Shown here piece after piece: positions 36,511-50,659 of a stretch of 64,000 bases of DNA; the first letter of the stretch is position 1; each line of letters starts with the position of its first letter. The DNA is taken from contig JAQFVV010006706.1 of assembly GCA_028023455.1 (NCBI GenBank), forward strand, positions 184,001 through 248,000, in the 5' to 3' direction. The stretch comes from Epiperipatus broadwayi. Taxonomy: Eukaryota > Onychophora > Udeonychophora > Euonychophora > Peripatidae. The notes beneath the pieces are model-generated. The model made no database searches. It saw only the letters and a list, made by a program, of their open reading frames with translations, and was not told the origin of the DNA. The translations under genes and the position numbers were made by a program.

Positions 36511-37080
36511 TTTGGTTTGGGACCTTGTACGCGTAGATATAATTTTATTTAACCCTTGATATGTATTTTTTTTATCTGTTGCTTCTTTCCTTTCTATTTT
36601 GATTTGTTATTTTGTTCTTTATTATGTGATAATTAGCATTTAGACCACTAGCCAATCCAAACATATGTGCTCTGGTTCACCATTTTGTCTACCTGCCCTA
36701 GATTCATTTTTGACTGCCTGCCCTACTTTGATGAATGCCCTCTATTCCACTATGAATGCAAACTCTTAATTATTCTAATTAACTAACTGGCACACTTATA
36801 TATTTTTCATATTTTAACTTAACTAAAACATTACACTTTATTCCTCTCTGTTAACAATATATATATACAATCATTTATTTTAACGGTTCTTCCAACAATC
36901 CGTGTTTTCTGACATACTTTAATACTAAGTGTATCATTTATTGATCACTTTATTGTTAAAGCTATTTAAAATTCATACCCATATATATTTTCAATTTACT
37001 AATCCTATGTTACACACTCTGTTTGTACTTTATTGATTACTTTAGTCATACGTCCATTTATTTTTTAACTTAACTGAACT

Positions 37081-37285
37081 AAGCAACTATTTTATAATCA
37101 CATATATATATTTCTTCAATTTAACTGAGATAGGTGACTATTTTAGAATCATACATATATATTTTCTTCAACTTAATTGAGATGCGTGACTATTTTCTTC
37201 AATTCAACTAAGATACACGACTATTTTAGAATCATACATATATTTTCTTCAATTTGACTGAGATATGTGACTATTTTTTATTTTA
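37081..37285. repeat. 51-bp tandem repeats in the LTR element leader
   Basis: GACTATTTTAGAATCATACAT-like blocks separated by TTCTTCAATTTAACTGAGAT recur at about 37085, 37136, 37188, 37219 and 37269 (spacings 51, 52, 31 and 50). They lie between the primer site and gag. Confidence 0.8.
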
Positions 37286-37698
37286 TTTATCATTTAAACC
37301 TTCCTGAAACTTTATTTTAATTCTCTTTTAACTTAACTAGCTTTTATTTTTGTTAACAATGATTACATCTAAATATCAATTTCTTTGTTTGTGACGATTA
37401 TATTGGAATACTTTTTGTCTTATATTAAATACGCCACAACGAACTTCAAAACTTTCTCAATATTAAAAATTTCCCCCTTTCTTCTATATCCTTTGTACAC
37501 ATTTGATGTTGAAACATATATATATAAAGTCTTAGAAAGTGTGAAAAAAAATTATCTCCCTCGTCTTCGCTTCTCACCACTCTGATTTACGAAACTAATT
37601 TTATATATATATTTTTAATTTTTTTTTTTCTAAAAAAATATTTATGTTATTTTATAAAATTTATTCAACGTGTGATCACTAATTGCACAGCAATAGAA

Positions 37699-37716
37699 AT
37701 CCCGGACAGGCCCCCA
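37699..37716 (-). promoter_or_regulatory. tRNA-Pro-like primer binding site
   Basis: The minus strand reads TGGGGGCCTGTCCGGGAT, three bases inside the CA end of the 5' LTR. It differs from the standard complement of tRNA-Pro at two positions (CT for TC), so the primer assignment is firm. Confidence 0.8.
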
Positions 37717-37719
37717 AAA

Positions 37720-39525
37720 TGTAATGGAAACAACAACGATCGAAAGCTTAACTTCCCTTTTATTTATATATAATATGGATTTCTTACAATTCAAAATTGT
37801 CCATCTTCCACTATGCAAGCAGAGAGAACATATGGACATAAATGAATCTCTATCCATACTTCACCGAACCTGAGACTCTATGGATATTACCCCAGGTTAT
37901 CTTTCCCGGTCAACTATCTCTTGACTGCTGTAATATTTAATGTGTTACAGCACTTGGATCATTTATAAATTTTAATGGGATAAAAATGCTGCACCAGCAG
38001 CCTCACATGTTCATTCAGTACTCAAATAAATAATAGTTATCCTCTCCAAACTCTCCGAATATATTACTGTTTGGAGTGGCGAAGAATGAGACAAAACAGA
38101 TTTAAATCAATAAGAAATATTTAATACAATAAATTAAACAACAAAAAAATACTTTAAATCATTTACACACAATAAAACAAATCATCTGCTATAGTGCCAT
38201 GATTACAATATAAAAAAAATCCTATAAATGATTGTACATTTATAGTCATCACTTCATGTATATAAAAATTTTAAAAATGTCTGTATCACTCAAATTAAGA
38301 ATTTGGCAATTGTCTAACTTAAATATATGTACACATATAAATGTAAAGGTGTAGTATTCGCATTTTACCTAGGTTTATTGAGTCTCTGAAGTAAGTTGAG
38401 GTCTTGCTGACTGCCATGTGGACGTCCTCCACTTCTTTAGCAGGGAATGGTCACTCTTAGGTTGGATTTTGTGTTTGGGAAATCCTCCATATCAGAACAT
38501 CAAGGACATGCCAAAACGGACCCTCCTGCAAGTGCTACATTGGCAGTTGTTACATGTAGATGGGAACTGTTAGAGCACGGTGAGTCTGAATTGGCCAGCA
38601 GTCACAACGGCCCTTAGCCCTCCATTCTTGATGCATCACCAATGTTATAAATCATATCTTGTTCATTTAATGATTCCTTCTAATGTTGGAGTCCTTCCAT
38701 TACGTATCTGGGTTTTTCTCTTGTTTGTTTGTTGTTTTTTTTTTTTTGTAAACTTTAAAGATTCTTAGGTTTGCGTTTCTCCTGATTATATTTACTTATT
38801 TTCTAGAGCAGTGCTTCCACCAATGTCTTGACAAGAAGTCCCTCCTCTACTAATTTTTTTTAATTAAAAAATTCCACAGTCCTTTATCCTTTCGATCCTT
38901 TGTTTTTAGCTTTTATTCACACCTTTCTTTTTCTTACTGCACCCTCGGTCATTTATATAGATTTAGCTTTACACAATCTCGTAGCACTATGTACATTTAT
39001 TTCTTATTTCTTTTTTTTTAATTAAACAGATATTTTAATAAAGTGTTTTTATTTTTGACCAGCATTAATTGTTGCTGTCTTTATCATACTTCATACATAC
39101 TCCATACACACATTTCATTTTATCATCAAATGTGTATTTTCTAATCCAGATCTTTATCTTTCAGTCATGTTTTAAATTTCTATTTTACTCTGATTTAAGC
39201 CCTTCAAACTTTACTTTTTCTTCTAAATCATATTCTAGTTTGTATTTCATTTATATTTTATTATCACTATTAATTTTACTAATATACAATTTCAATATTT
39301 CTAACTTTAATTATTTTTTTATTTCTCAAAATCTTGACTTTGGAGGGTAAAAGATAAGAATCTTTTCGATTCTATTTCCCTCTCTTTTATTAATTAAAAC
39401 ATTTTTTCTTCATAAGTTTTAAATTCTTTTGCTAGTATTCCAAAACACAATATTTAATATTATTTAAATGTTAAATATCTATATGTGTGGTCAAAGTATG
39501 TGTGGTCGCAGTATGTGTGATCATC

Positions 39526-39528
<3 letters not shown>
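37720..39528 (-). repeat. 5' LTR, with an extra 257-bp segment
   Basis: Collinear with the 3' LTR except for 38624-38880, which the 3' LTR lacks. Promoter and polyadenylation signals of the element should lie here; none could be assigned with confidence in this AT-rich sequence. Confidence 0.85.

Positions 39529-39602
<74 letters not shown>
39529..39602. repeat. (TA)n microsatellite
   Basis: About 74 bp of perfect TA, directly abutting the LTR element. Confidence 0.95.
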
Positions 39603-39604
<2 letters not shown>

Positions 39605-39739
39605 CAAATGTACTAATAATGTACATATATATATTTTTCTTTAATTTTATAGTAAAAATTTAATATGGATTTAATTTATTTTTTCATGAACAGCAGCATG
39701 TACACACAAATTTGAATTGGTACCTATATATATTAAAAT

Positions 39740-41875
39740 CAGTCATCAACAACAAATAAGTTAAAAATAGTTATTACTATGTATTACAAAAAGGGAATTT
39801 TTATTATTGCTTTATGACAATTGAAAGATGTTAATTTTAAATTATTATACAGCACATCTGAGTGCCTATATATAGGTATATTTTATGTAAACTTATTGTG
39901 ATATATGTATAATTATAATGTAATAACATATTTTTGTATTATTTAAATCAAAATCAGAATGCCAAATTTATATTTATAGAGTACTATGCAGACCTTAATT
40001 TCATTTTATTATTATTGTTTCTAATTGATAAATTTATATTTCATTAACTTATTCTAGTGAATTTATTTAATCCTAAAATAGGTGTAAAGTACTATATGTT
40101 TTATATATCTATTTATCTTTTTTTCACAGTAACAGTTATAGAGCTCTTGCTCCCTGAGCTGTATTCATGCATAATGGTCAGTTATATGGATTGGGGTTTA
40201 TGACTAGTGTTATGGACATCTAAATGACCCTCATTGGTGCAAAGAGATATCTTTTAAAGTTCATTCATTAAATTTTATTTTATTATTAATTCAAAATTAA
40301 ATTTATACTTGGATGATTCATTAATGGTACTAAGTGACCAGAGGGCATCGATGAGCATCACCATGTTTTAGTATTCCAGCATTTTTTATTTATTATATTC
40401 TTATGGATTAGCAGTTAAGTTTGTTCATCCAAATAATTGTTTATATAATCTGCTCAATGTTTGGCAAGTGATAAATAATTAGCCTGGTCTATAGTGGACC
40501 AATTTCGAATCCAATAACAAAATTGACTGTTGATTTAATTTTTTGTCCATTCATGATGATGAATGATGAACTTATTGTTAGACTTTTTTTTACTGATTGG
40601 TCATGCTCATTCATTACAGTTATCATATTCATTATATTATTTGTGCATTTAAATTAATTCATTAATATGGGTTGATGAGATCACCCCAGGTTCACTCCAA
40701 TTCTTTGTATATTTGTAATAGTACAATGTTTAAAGGTAAATGTGGAAAATCATCATCATAATAACTAAATTTGAATGTACAAAGAATGTAATGAGCATCA
40801 GCCAGAAATAAACTACATATACATTTTCCAGCATTACAGAAAATAATAATCATTCATCATCACAAATGATCAAAAATAATATCAACAGTCAATTACATAT
40901 ATGTTAAAATTGATTATTATGTATTATAAAAATGAATTTTTATTATTGGTTTAAGACAATTCAAATATGTTAATTTTAAATTATTATACAGCATGTTTAC
41001 GTGCTCACTTATATAGATGTAGGTCATATAAACATCTATAAATGTATGCAAATTTCAATTTAATAGCCTATTTTTGTATTATTTTAATCAAAATTAGAAT
41101 GATGTATTCATATTTATAGTGTAGCCTACATATCTTTCATTTATTCTTTTTTGTTTCTAATTAATAAATTGATATTTGATTTTTTACATATTCCAGTAAA
41201 TTTATTCAATCCTAAAATAGAATTAGAATATTATATGTTAATATTATCTCTTGTTCACAGTAACAGTTATAGAGTTCTTGCTCCTGTGCAGGATTTATGC
41301 ATAATGATCAGTTATATGGGTAGGGGTTATGTCTAGGGTTGTGGACATTCACATGATCTTGTTTGATGTCAAAAGATATTCTTTAATGTTCATGTACTAA
41401 ATTTTATTTTATTATTAATTTGCAATATAATTTTATAGTTGGCCAGTACATTAATGGTACTAAGTGGCCAGAGGACATTTAGGATGATCAGCATGTTTAG
41501 TATCCCAGCATTATTTTTTAATTGGATTAGCACTTAAGTTTGGGCATCCAAATTATTTTTTATATAATCTGCCCCAAGCTTGGCAAGGCTAAATGATTAG
41601 CCTGGTCAATAGTAGACCACTTCCAAATCCAGTTACTGGGTTGACTGATTTTATTTTTATGATCATTCATGATGATGAATGATTATTATTCCTATCTGTA
41701 ATGCTGATAAACTTGTAGTTACTTTATTTCTTGATGATATCATATGCTCATTCATTAAAATCCATTCCTTTTATATTTAAATTTGATTGTTTTATTTATG
41801 ATCAATGGTGATGATGATGATTTCCATCATCCCAAATTCACTCCAGTTTTTTTGTACTGTTACAAATGGCTTGTG
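39740..41875. repeat. Diverged tandem duplication, period about 1.14 kb
   Basis: Copy 1 (about 39740-40735) and copy 2 (about 40890-41875) share many collinear blocks: TTATTATACAGCA, CAGTAACAGTTATAGAG, TTAATGGTACTAAGTG.CCAGAGG and TTCACTCCA. Divergence is high, with many small indels. No coding frame survives. The 40740-40890 link resembles 9240-9420, so the unit is probably part of a dispersed family. Confidence 0.75.
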
Positions 41876-41879
41876 AAAA

Positions 41880-44800
41880 TTTTCAATCAAAACACTTCTA
41901 AAAAACATTTTTTTACAACTGCTTAGAAAGGTTAGTCTATGTTCCTCTAGATACATAGAGGGAATTATTAAATGATATTAAATAACAGAGAACAGAGCAA
42001 GCAGAAATATCATATTCTTGTCTAATTAAAGTTAAAAATTAAATGACGATTAGACTCCAGGATTGTTGGATTAAAATCTAGCTACTGGTTTTTAGCAGCC
42101 AGCATAAACATTTCCATGTAAGTGGAAGTTTGACTATTTCTCTTTGTTTATAATATAATCAAGTCTTTTTAAAATTATACGGGTTTGTTAAAATATCTTC
42201 TGATGATATTTTTCTTATGTATATAGAACTTTTGATGGCTAATAAAACCCTGTGATGGTTATTCTCTAAAAAGTAGACAGCACATACTGAAGATCATAAG
42301 CGATGTCTGATTATATTATATTTATCACATTTTTTATGGCTGACATGATGATTGTCCATTCCTGTATATTTGGACAGTATACTTCACATGGAATAGCTTA
42401 TACCTTTTGAAATTAAAGAGAAAATGTATTTTCAGTTTAATTAAAGATAGTAATTATTTTTGTGAGAATGTTTGAGTAAATACGTTTATGTCTATAGATA
42501 TGTAGTTTTGTGGACATTAGACTCTCAAGTGCTTCATTAAATACTTCATTATTATAACTGTTTTATTCTATTTGCATTTGTCATTTACTATACACACATG
42601 TTATAAACATATCTTTTAACTTTTCCTTGATTGTTTGAAAACAAATTTAGATCCTACTGTATATATACATACATATTCTTTTCTATAGGTGTATATATTT
42701 ATTCACTTTTTAAATTTTAACTTTTGATATATGTATATGAAGTTAAAATCTATAAAATAAATAGAAATATATTTGTTTAAAGTAATTTATTTATTTAAAA
42801 AATATTGACTATAAATTAAGTTTAAATAATGTGTTTATCAATAAATTACATATGCAAAAAGAAGTTTTCTCCAGGTTTAATTTGATTTAATTAAACAAGA
42901 ATACGGACGATATTATTCCACAAACACTCTAAAAAAATTGAAAGTAAACTTTATACAGGAGCATTAAACAATCACATTAAACATTAATGGAATATATTAT
43001 AGAAAATAAATATGCTTCATTAATTAAATCAAATTTATTCAACACTTTATTTATGCACTTTTTTCTTAATAATATGTTTCACCACTTCAACGAACGCCAG
43101 AGTAATGAAAAATATTATAATGTGCAAGTAACTGAACATTAAAATCTCATCGAGTGTATTTAAATCAAAAGCTCGTTATAATAATTATATTTATTTTTTA
43201 CTACGAATAGAGATAAATGTATATTATTTCGTCATTTTTGGAAAGCGTAAACATTTCCTGGCTTTAGCATCAAAAATAATTTAATCTATTTTATTATTCA
43301 GTTATTCATAACTACTATTTAGAATATAAACTACTTTTAAAATGTTTTCTATATTTATTTATTGTTGAAAATGTTTTCTATTAAAATTAACAACTTTTTA
43401 AAAACGTTAACGGATAATACTTAATATATGTAAATAAAATTATGGATTCAATTAATTAATGGCAAGTTACTTTGGAGGGCAGACGCCATTTGAACAACAA
43501 ATTATTTGCCAAAACTCAGCAAAGTAAATTTTTTATTTTTTCCCATTAATTAATCTTAAAAATTTCTGTCGTGAAGCAATATATATATATAACAACTCTT
43601 CAAAAAATGCATTGTATTTTTAAACACTTGAGTGTGCTTATTTATTTTATTAATCTTATTAATCGTTTTTTATCAGAATCTAAATGTTGAAGTTTAGCCT
43701 TTTCTTTAATGGAATCATTAATAACAATAAAAATTTCATTGTTTTTAAGTATGATTGTTTTGTTAATGAAAAAAGAAAATTATTTCTAATCATAGAAAAA
43801 AATAAATTTCAAGATATATATTAACAATTCATCATATTAAAAACAAAAATGAACTACCTTATTTTTTTTTAAAGTGTAACTTTATCTTATAATTTAATTG
43901 AAACATTGCCTATCAATTATGATGCAGTTTGTTTTGTCTGTATTTTTTCAGTTTATTCTCCATTATGCGTTATGATAGATTTGCTCCAAATGAGTTGCAT
44001 TTTAATCAAAGATTAAACCTATTCATAGAAACAGATAAAAGTGTTGATAAAATGAAAGAAAAAAATGAAATATTGATTATTTTCATTGAGATAATTTGGC
44101 TGAGAATATTATAAAATGGAAATCTAAATTTAGGTATGGCGTTGAAATCTTTCGAAAGATACCAGATAATTAATCACTCTTGAATGCCAGCATGTGATAT
44201 ATATAGATATGTTTTATTATTGGTATATATAATCATCTCAAAACTTCATTTTTTTTTTTGAAATTATACCTTTTGAGATTTTTTCCCCTAGAATTAAAAA
44301 ATACATATTCGATTTGAGTAGTTTTTAACGACAATACAGTTAAAATTGGCTACAGAATTATATAAGAGTAAAAAAAGTTAAAAGTAAATTGCCTGAAAAT
44401 AAAAGTATTAAATTACCAAACAAATTTTTAGATTCATAAAATGTATCATAGTTTTCATAGCAGAAATACCAAGTGTTTCAGATGTTTTCTCTTTTACTTG
44501 TAACAAAGATGGAAATTATTTTATGAGCAAACTCTATTTATATTATTCCAGTTCTGCCACCTATTGTTGATTCGAGTAATCAATAGACATTAGCTGGTGG
44601 ATTAATAAACATCTATTATGTACCATTGTTTCATATTGTCATAATACTGTCTGAATTATGGCTTTCATAAATGGGCAATACTGAACTGAACATAGTGCAT
44701 CTAATTTTTTTTTGGGGGGAGGGGGGATCTAGAGCATTTTTCGCCCAGCAAGCATTTGTTACACTTTTTCATATAATTAAAATACCAGTTTGAAATTCAA

Positions 44801-47395
44801 AAACATTTTAGTCTGTCAAGTGTTGCTTTGGAATAACTTCATGAGTTTTTTGTTTGTTTGTATAGTATATCAAACCTTTACATGTGAGATAAATTTAAAT
44901 AATGTGAGAAATAAGAAAGTTATTTTTAAATATAAAATTGCGAATAAAATGATAGCAATAATACTTTTACACACACAAAAAAAAAATACTCTTAATATAT
45001 ACATTATTTTGGTTAAAATTCATTAAAAAGCTATGTGCAATAATGAAATTAATCTTACAAATATTAAATATCAATGTTCCACTTAAAAGCAATAATTTTT
45101 AAAAAATGTAATTTAGAGTCATATATGTTTTTCACAAATTAGTTATATCTTAATAATCAAATTTATTCATTGACAAACTTTTAGGTAAAGGTAAAGAAAG
45201 TGTTTTAAGAAATAAATATTTATTTTATAAAACCTTGTTAACAAATAAAAATAAACTTATTTTTCTATCAAATTGGGAGGAAAAGTTATGCTTTAACAAA
45301 ATTGATTTTTGCCTAAGGAATGGAACTTATTTTCCTATACAGAGGAATGGATTTTGACTCAAAGCAAACATTTTATTCACTCTTGATTTAGTGAATGTTG
45401 ATAAAATTTAGAGACAATATATATATATATATATGACCATAAGCTAACTTTTAAATGGCTTTAGATCAATATATATATAATATATAAATTCTAGCCTTTG
45501 AATTGACTCTAATACTGATTCCAGTGCTAATATAGTTTTTGTATAGTTCACCACCAGCACTGTATATTATTTTGAATACTCATCTCCAAGAAAAAATGAC
45601 AAATCATTAATAAAAATAATAATACCTATACTGGAGTAAATATTGTAATGGTCACACACACCAATCTATGAAATACAAATGTGTCCATATATAAAAATGC
45701 TTCTTTAGTATTCTGTTTATTTAATACTTTGTGATGCTGCATTTTAATTTCTGCATAAAACATTTCTTTTTGAAATATTTTCATCAATATATCTAATGCA
45801 ACTCTTCACTATATTTTTATTCTATGCAATAACCTATCTACAAAAACAATCAATATTGCACTTTTTATAATATCCTTGAGCTAATTTTCATGATGTAAAA
45901 GTATTTTGTCTCTCTTACATAATTCATGTCAAGATCAGCATAATATATGTTTTTTTTAAAAAGTCTTGTGTTTTTTTATTTGTTTTCATTCAAACAAATA
46001 TATTATTTTACAAGATGGACAAATAGTATGACATCCTGCAAGTTAAAAAACACATTGGTTGGTTATATGATCTTCCCACTATATTTATAAGATTCTATGA
46101 GGTTTGTTAAACAAAACTGTTTTAATACTTTTATGCTCATTAGTGTGTTTATGTTTTATTTCCATTCAATAAATTAACTGAAATAGCAGCTGCATCAAAG
46201 CAAAGTAGTTGCAGTGGTTATTTCAATATGAAAAAATATCCATCTTTTAACTTCTTAAAAACAGCAGCTCATTGGAGACTGTCTTCATGTCAACATCTAT
46301 GCCCACATCGTTTAAGATGGCTTACATTCTCAAGCTAATAATCGAGTTAAAAATAATAAATTCAGAAAAAACATTTTAGAAAAATGTATTTTTCATCAAT
46401 TATGTATAATTTAGGCAAATTTAAATAACACATCAAATGAAAATATTTTTGCATTATTAAATTCAATTGATAATCAAAAAAAACAATGAAAAGTAATAAT
46501 GATCTTCTCAGTAGATGTTTCTTGTTTGACAGAAAGTACTTCCTTTTTCATATTAGTAATTTTAATATGGCTAATTCTTTGCTAAGAATAAATATATTTC
46601 AAATAAAAGCAGAATTTGAACATCACTTATTTATTAAGAAATAAATATTTAATTTAGTTTTACAAAAATAAAAATAAACAATTTAGCAAATGATATATAC
46701 AGTTAGTTTTTCCTTTTTATTATTTAAAAAAAAAGGCAAAATTGTTTATTTGAAATGAGAGTTTGTGGTAAAAACAGAGAGGGAATCCTCACTGGTCTTT
46801 CAACAGCTATAGTCAGACATCTAAGAACTTCAGTTAGAACTAAAATCAACCACACATTTTAGTTGATGTCTTTCTAATAAATGAAAGCAACAGATGAGCT
46901 AAGTCAATGATTTTATGCCCAATTGCAACAATAACATGACATCTATGGATTTATTAGCCATAAGTTTAATAAATATCAGTAGCAAATTCTTCATAAATTA
47001 GTGGCATCCATTGATAACTATGGCTGGCACTGGGTGGCACTACAGTGTGAAAGGATTACTACAATTATAAACAGCTTGTGTAAGCATAGGAAAGAGTGGC
47101 AATGTGGTGTTTTGTAAGTGTAATCAAGGTTTATAAATTTTATAACAGCCATTTATCCATCTTTTGATTCATATTATTTAATTAAGTAAAAAAGCAAATG
47201 AAATAAAAGCAGGTGAAAGATAAATAAATTGTCCCTGTTTTAAGTTATTTTTCAAATTTCTCTTACAGTTAGGTTTAAAATTATACAAACTTCTTCTACT
47301 AGACATTATTTGAATAAGTCAGAATTCTAAGAATGCAGAAAGAAGATTAACATTTTTATCAAATAAGTTCGGGTTTTTTTTCTTTCTAGAAAGTG

Positions 47396-47426
<31 letters not shown>

Positions 47427-48490
47427 AAAGAATTAAGCATTAAATGTCTAAAACTGCAACTGTAAATGTAGTTATTATAATGAAACATAAAAAAACTAAA
47501 GGCAAACATAAAAATAAAAAATGCTCGTGTCGACTAAGTTACAGAATAAAATAATCTACAAGTAATTTAAATTAATACTTATTTTATACAAGAGATTTAA
47601 AATAGAGTAAATCAAAGAAATTTATTTAATTGATAAGTAAAATAAATGTAATTATTGATTAGTTACTTCTGGTTATTTAAAAAATATAGTGTTATATTTA
47701 GCTGTTTGGAAGGTTTTGCACTCAGTTGAGAATTGGTTGTGTAACATTATTACCATCACCGATTGCACAAGATACTTGAAAATATGATTGTAATAAACAA
47801 TATTTTATATAAATCTACTCTCTGAACTACATAGTTCAATATATTACTAAGATTATGTGTTATTAGAGTCCTAAATAATTATTTAAATGAAATTAAATAT
47901 TCTAATTCTTTATCTGTGAATACATTTATAATCTTAGCATTAAATATTTGAGAAATAGTACTTTTTGTGTACTCATTAAATTCATTAAAAAAAAACATTG
48001 TACAATATGTAATACATAATAATTACGATTATAATGGTATATATAGTGGTATTATAGATGTTCCAGTATTAAATAATATGTTTAAGTTAAGTTAAATCTT
48101 TATCTACAAATAAGCAATATCGTCTAAAATTTCTAAAAAGTATTGTATGTATATGAGAGTGTGTGCGTGTAAAAGATAATTCAGAATAATTTATTTTAAC
48201 CTTAACTACGTTTTTTTTTTCTTGTTCAAACCAAGTAACATATATATATATATATTTTTATAAAACTTTACACCAATGTCTAAATAAGAAAAAAAAATTC
48301 AAGTAGAAGATAAATGTATTATAATTGTATGTTTTAAGCACCATAAATAAAAGTAATAACCGTTTTTTTTAGAAAAAATCAGTACTTCGGAGACGCTATG
48401 TTTACACTATATTCAAATACGTTACTGATAAAAGATATATAATGGGAAGAGGAGAATAATGGAAAATTAAAATATTAAAGTAAAGACTAA
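41880..48490. other. Long AT-rich stretch, no gene recognised
   Basis: Contains a G-run (GGGGGGAGGGGGG) near 44714, (TA)n near 45418 and a T22-like tract followed by A7 at 47396-47425. 46740-47140 is less AT-rich but has no readable frame. Frames at 43929-44114 and 44790-45026 look like chance. Confidence 0.5.
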
Positions 48491-48499
48491 TTGCTGTTA

Positions 48500-48760
48500 G
48501 AACCTACCCCTGTGGAATTTGTGATTGGAAAAAATGTGGAAACAAATGTAGGAAGAATGTTAGCATTGTAAATGATAGTAATAAACAAACATTAACCCAA
48601 TGAAGAACATTAAAGGTATAGCTAAGTTTTTACCAATGTTGTGATTTGCTTAATATTTATAGCAAAATTTGCTAAGTTGAAAGTTTAAAAGAATGTCTCC
48701 TGGACAATTTGCTAGTCAACTGGAAGATGAAGGCAATAAACCAGTGGACATAAAATAAAC
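48500..48760 (+). pseudogene. Second GIY-YIG retroelement relic
   Basis: Pieces on the plus strand follow the same order as the Penelope-like tail at 15 kb: RTYPCGICDWKKCGNKC (cysteine-rich lead), then a degraded stretch, then CCDLLNIYSKIC, a stop and VESLKECLLDN, which fits the 'C...nviYl..C..C...Y.GEs...l..R' pattern. After a frameshift comes QLEDEGNKPVDIK, like the NKPV..HF block. The stops and shifts make it non-functional. Similarity is read by eye and weaker than for the 15-kb copy. Confidence 0.4.
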
Positions 48761-48769
48761 TAAATATCT

Positions 48770-50360
48770 TAGTCTGCGTCCCCATACTATTATCAGTTTT
48801 AATATAAAGTAATTTAGATTGACTTCTAGTAATCATAAATTTATATTTAGCTTAATTATATTTTTTATCTATTACTTTATTAAATAAGAGATTAATACAT
48901 CATAGGTTTTTATACTATGTCTTTTCCTTTAATGTAATTTAACTTTACCTACTTTTTATATGTTAAAATTTTAATGCCTACTTTTAAAATTATATGTTTA
49001 AGCAACTGACTCTTCTATTTAAATTTTAATTATTAAATTTCAAAGTCTCTATTTTTTTTTTATTCATCATTTTACGATTTATTTTTATTATTATAATATC
49101 CTTTGATAATTGAAATTATTTATCATAATTATATTCCATAAAATTTATATATAAAAAAAATTAATAAACATAGTTTATGATAAATTGTGTTTTACTTGTC
49201 CCTTTTTTTTATTCTCGTATATATAACGATATAAAATCTATAATTCAATGTTCACAATATGGAATCTATGATTCAGGGCTTTCATGGTATGGAATCTAAA
49301 ATTTGTGCCCAATGATTGCTTGCGCTATATGTAACGTCGCCAGTACTATTATTTCGAGCCCAAAGTTGTCGGAGCCATGTGTTATAGTATGGATTTCCTA
49401 AAGAAACGTTAAGGCAGCCGCATCTCTCTATAATCAGACTTTCAGTCTTCAAATAGGATGCTGTAAATAAATGATCTAAATTTAATCCAAAATTTAACCT
49501 AATTCAATTTTTAATAATTTTGTATTAAATATTTAGTAAAGATACAATTTATAATAAATCATTCACCTTCACCACTATTAATTTTTTCATTATACTGGGA
49601 CTTCAAACTCTGGGAGAAGTTGCGGTTAACTCTCTTCAGGGGTTTCCATAAATGCTAAACCAATGACTATATTTTAAATAATCTCAATATATTTTTAAAT
49701 ATATCTCAATTCAGTAATAAGAATATTAAATTATATAATAGATGTGTGTGGGGATATGGGTTTGAATATAGTTTGATTTCGTAAAACTAATAAATAAATT
49801 AGAGACTTCTTTAAATTTAAAACAAACATTAACAATACTTTATATAACAATAATAATTATAAATATTTATTTTACGTTTCTATTAATTTAAAAGTTTTGA
49901 TATAAAATAACTTTCTATATTTACTTAATACATGCATATTTTGAAATATGAATAAACACAAATAATGTATAATAAATCAAATAGATTTTTATAATTTACA
50001 AAAATAAATTATAATAAATATTCAAATAACTAGTGTGAATATAATAAATATACAAATAAATAATAGTATTACATTGTAGCATCCATATGATAGAATTATA
50101 TCTTCTTGAAATTATTTCTATGTTAAGTCATAGTTTATAAATATAAATTCTCCATACAGAATATTAGTCAATCACACAACTCAGAACAAATAAACATTAT
50201 TAATTTAATTAAATTAGTACTAACAATGTTTTGTAAATGTCAAATCAAAAAAATATATAATATGAAGAATGATAAACTCTTACCTTTGTATTAATTTTAC
50301 TTGAACCTTAATTTAAAAACCTTTTAAAATATTTTATGAAGTCGCTTTCACTTGAAGATC
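48770..50360. other. AT-rich stretch, nothing recognised
   Basis: 49270-49460 has a few CpGs and is less AT-rich than its surroundings, ending in AATAAA near 49465, but no frame or family is recognisable. Confidence 0.45.
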
Positions 50361-50368
50361 TAGACTTT

Positions 50369-50648
<280 letters not shown>

Positions 50649-50659
50649 TAAGTTCATAA

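Larger units (their letters stand above)
32596..39528 (-). mobile_element. LTR retrotransposon, gag-only, minus strand
   Basis: Two long direct repeats bound the element: 3' LTR 32596-34145 and 5' LTR 37720 to about 39528. The LTR ends on the minus strand are TGTAAT...ATTACA. Just inside the 5' LTR is an 18-nt primer site TGGGGGCCTGTCCGGGAT, 16 of 18 matching the usual tRNA-Pro site, and just inside the 3' LTR lies a polypurine tract AAAAAAAGGGGAACGG. A broken gag lies between. No protease, reverse transcriptase or integrase pattern was seen in the internal 3.6 kb, so the copy is non-autonomous. (TA)n flanks both ends, so it landed in a TA microsatellite; this also hides the target duplication. 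Gypsy is the likeliest superfamily but cannot be shown without pol. Confidence 0.85.
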
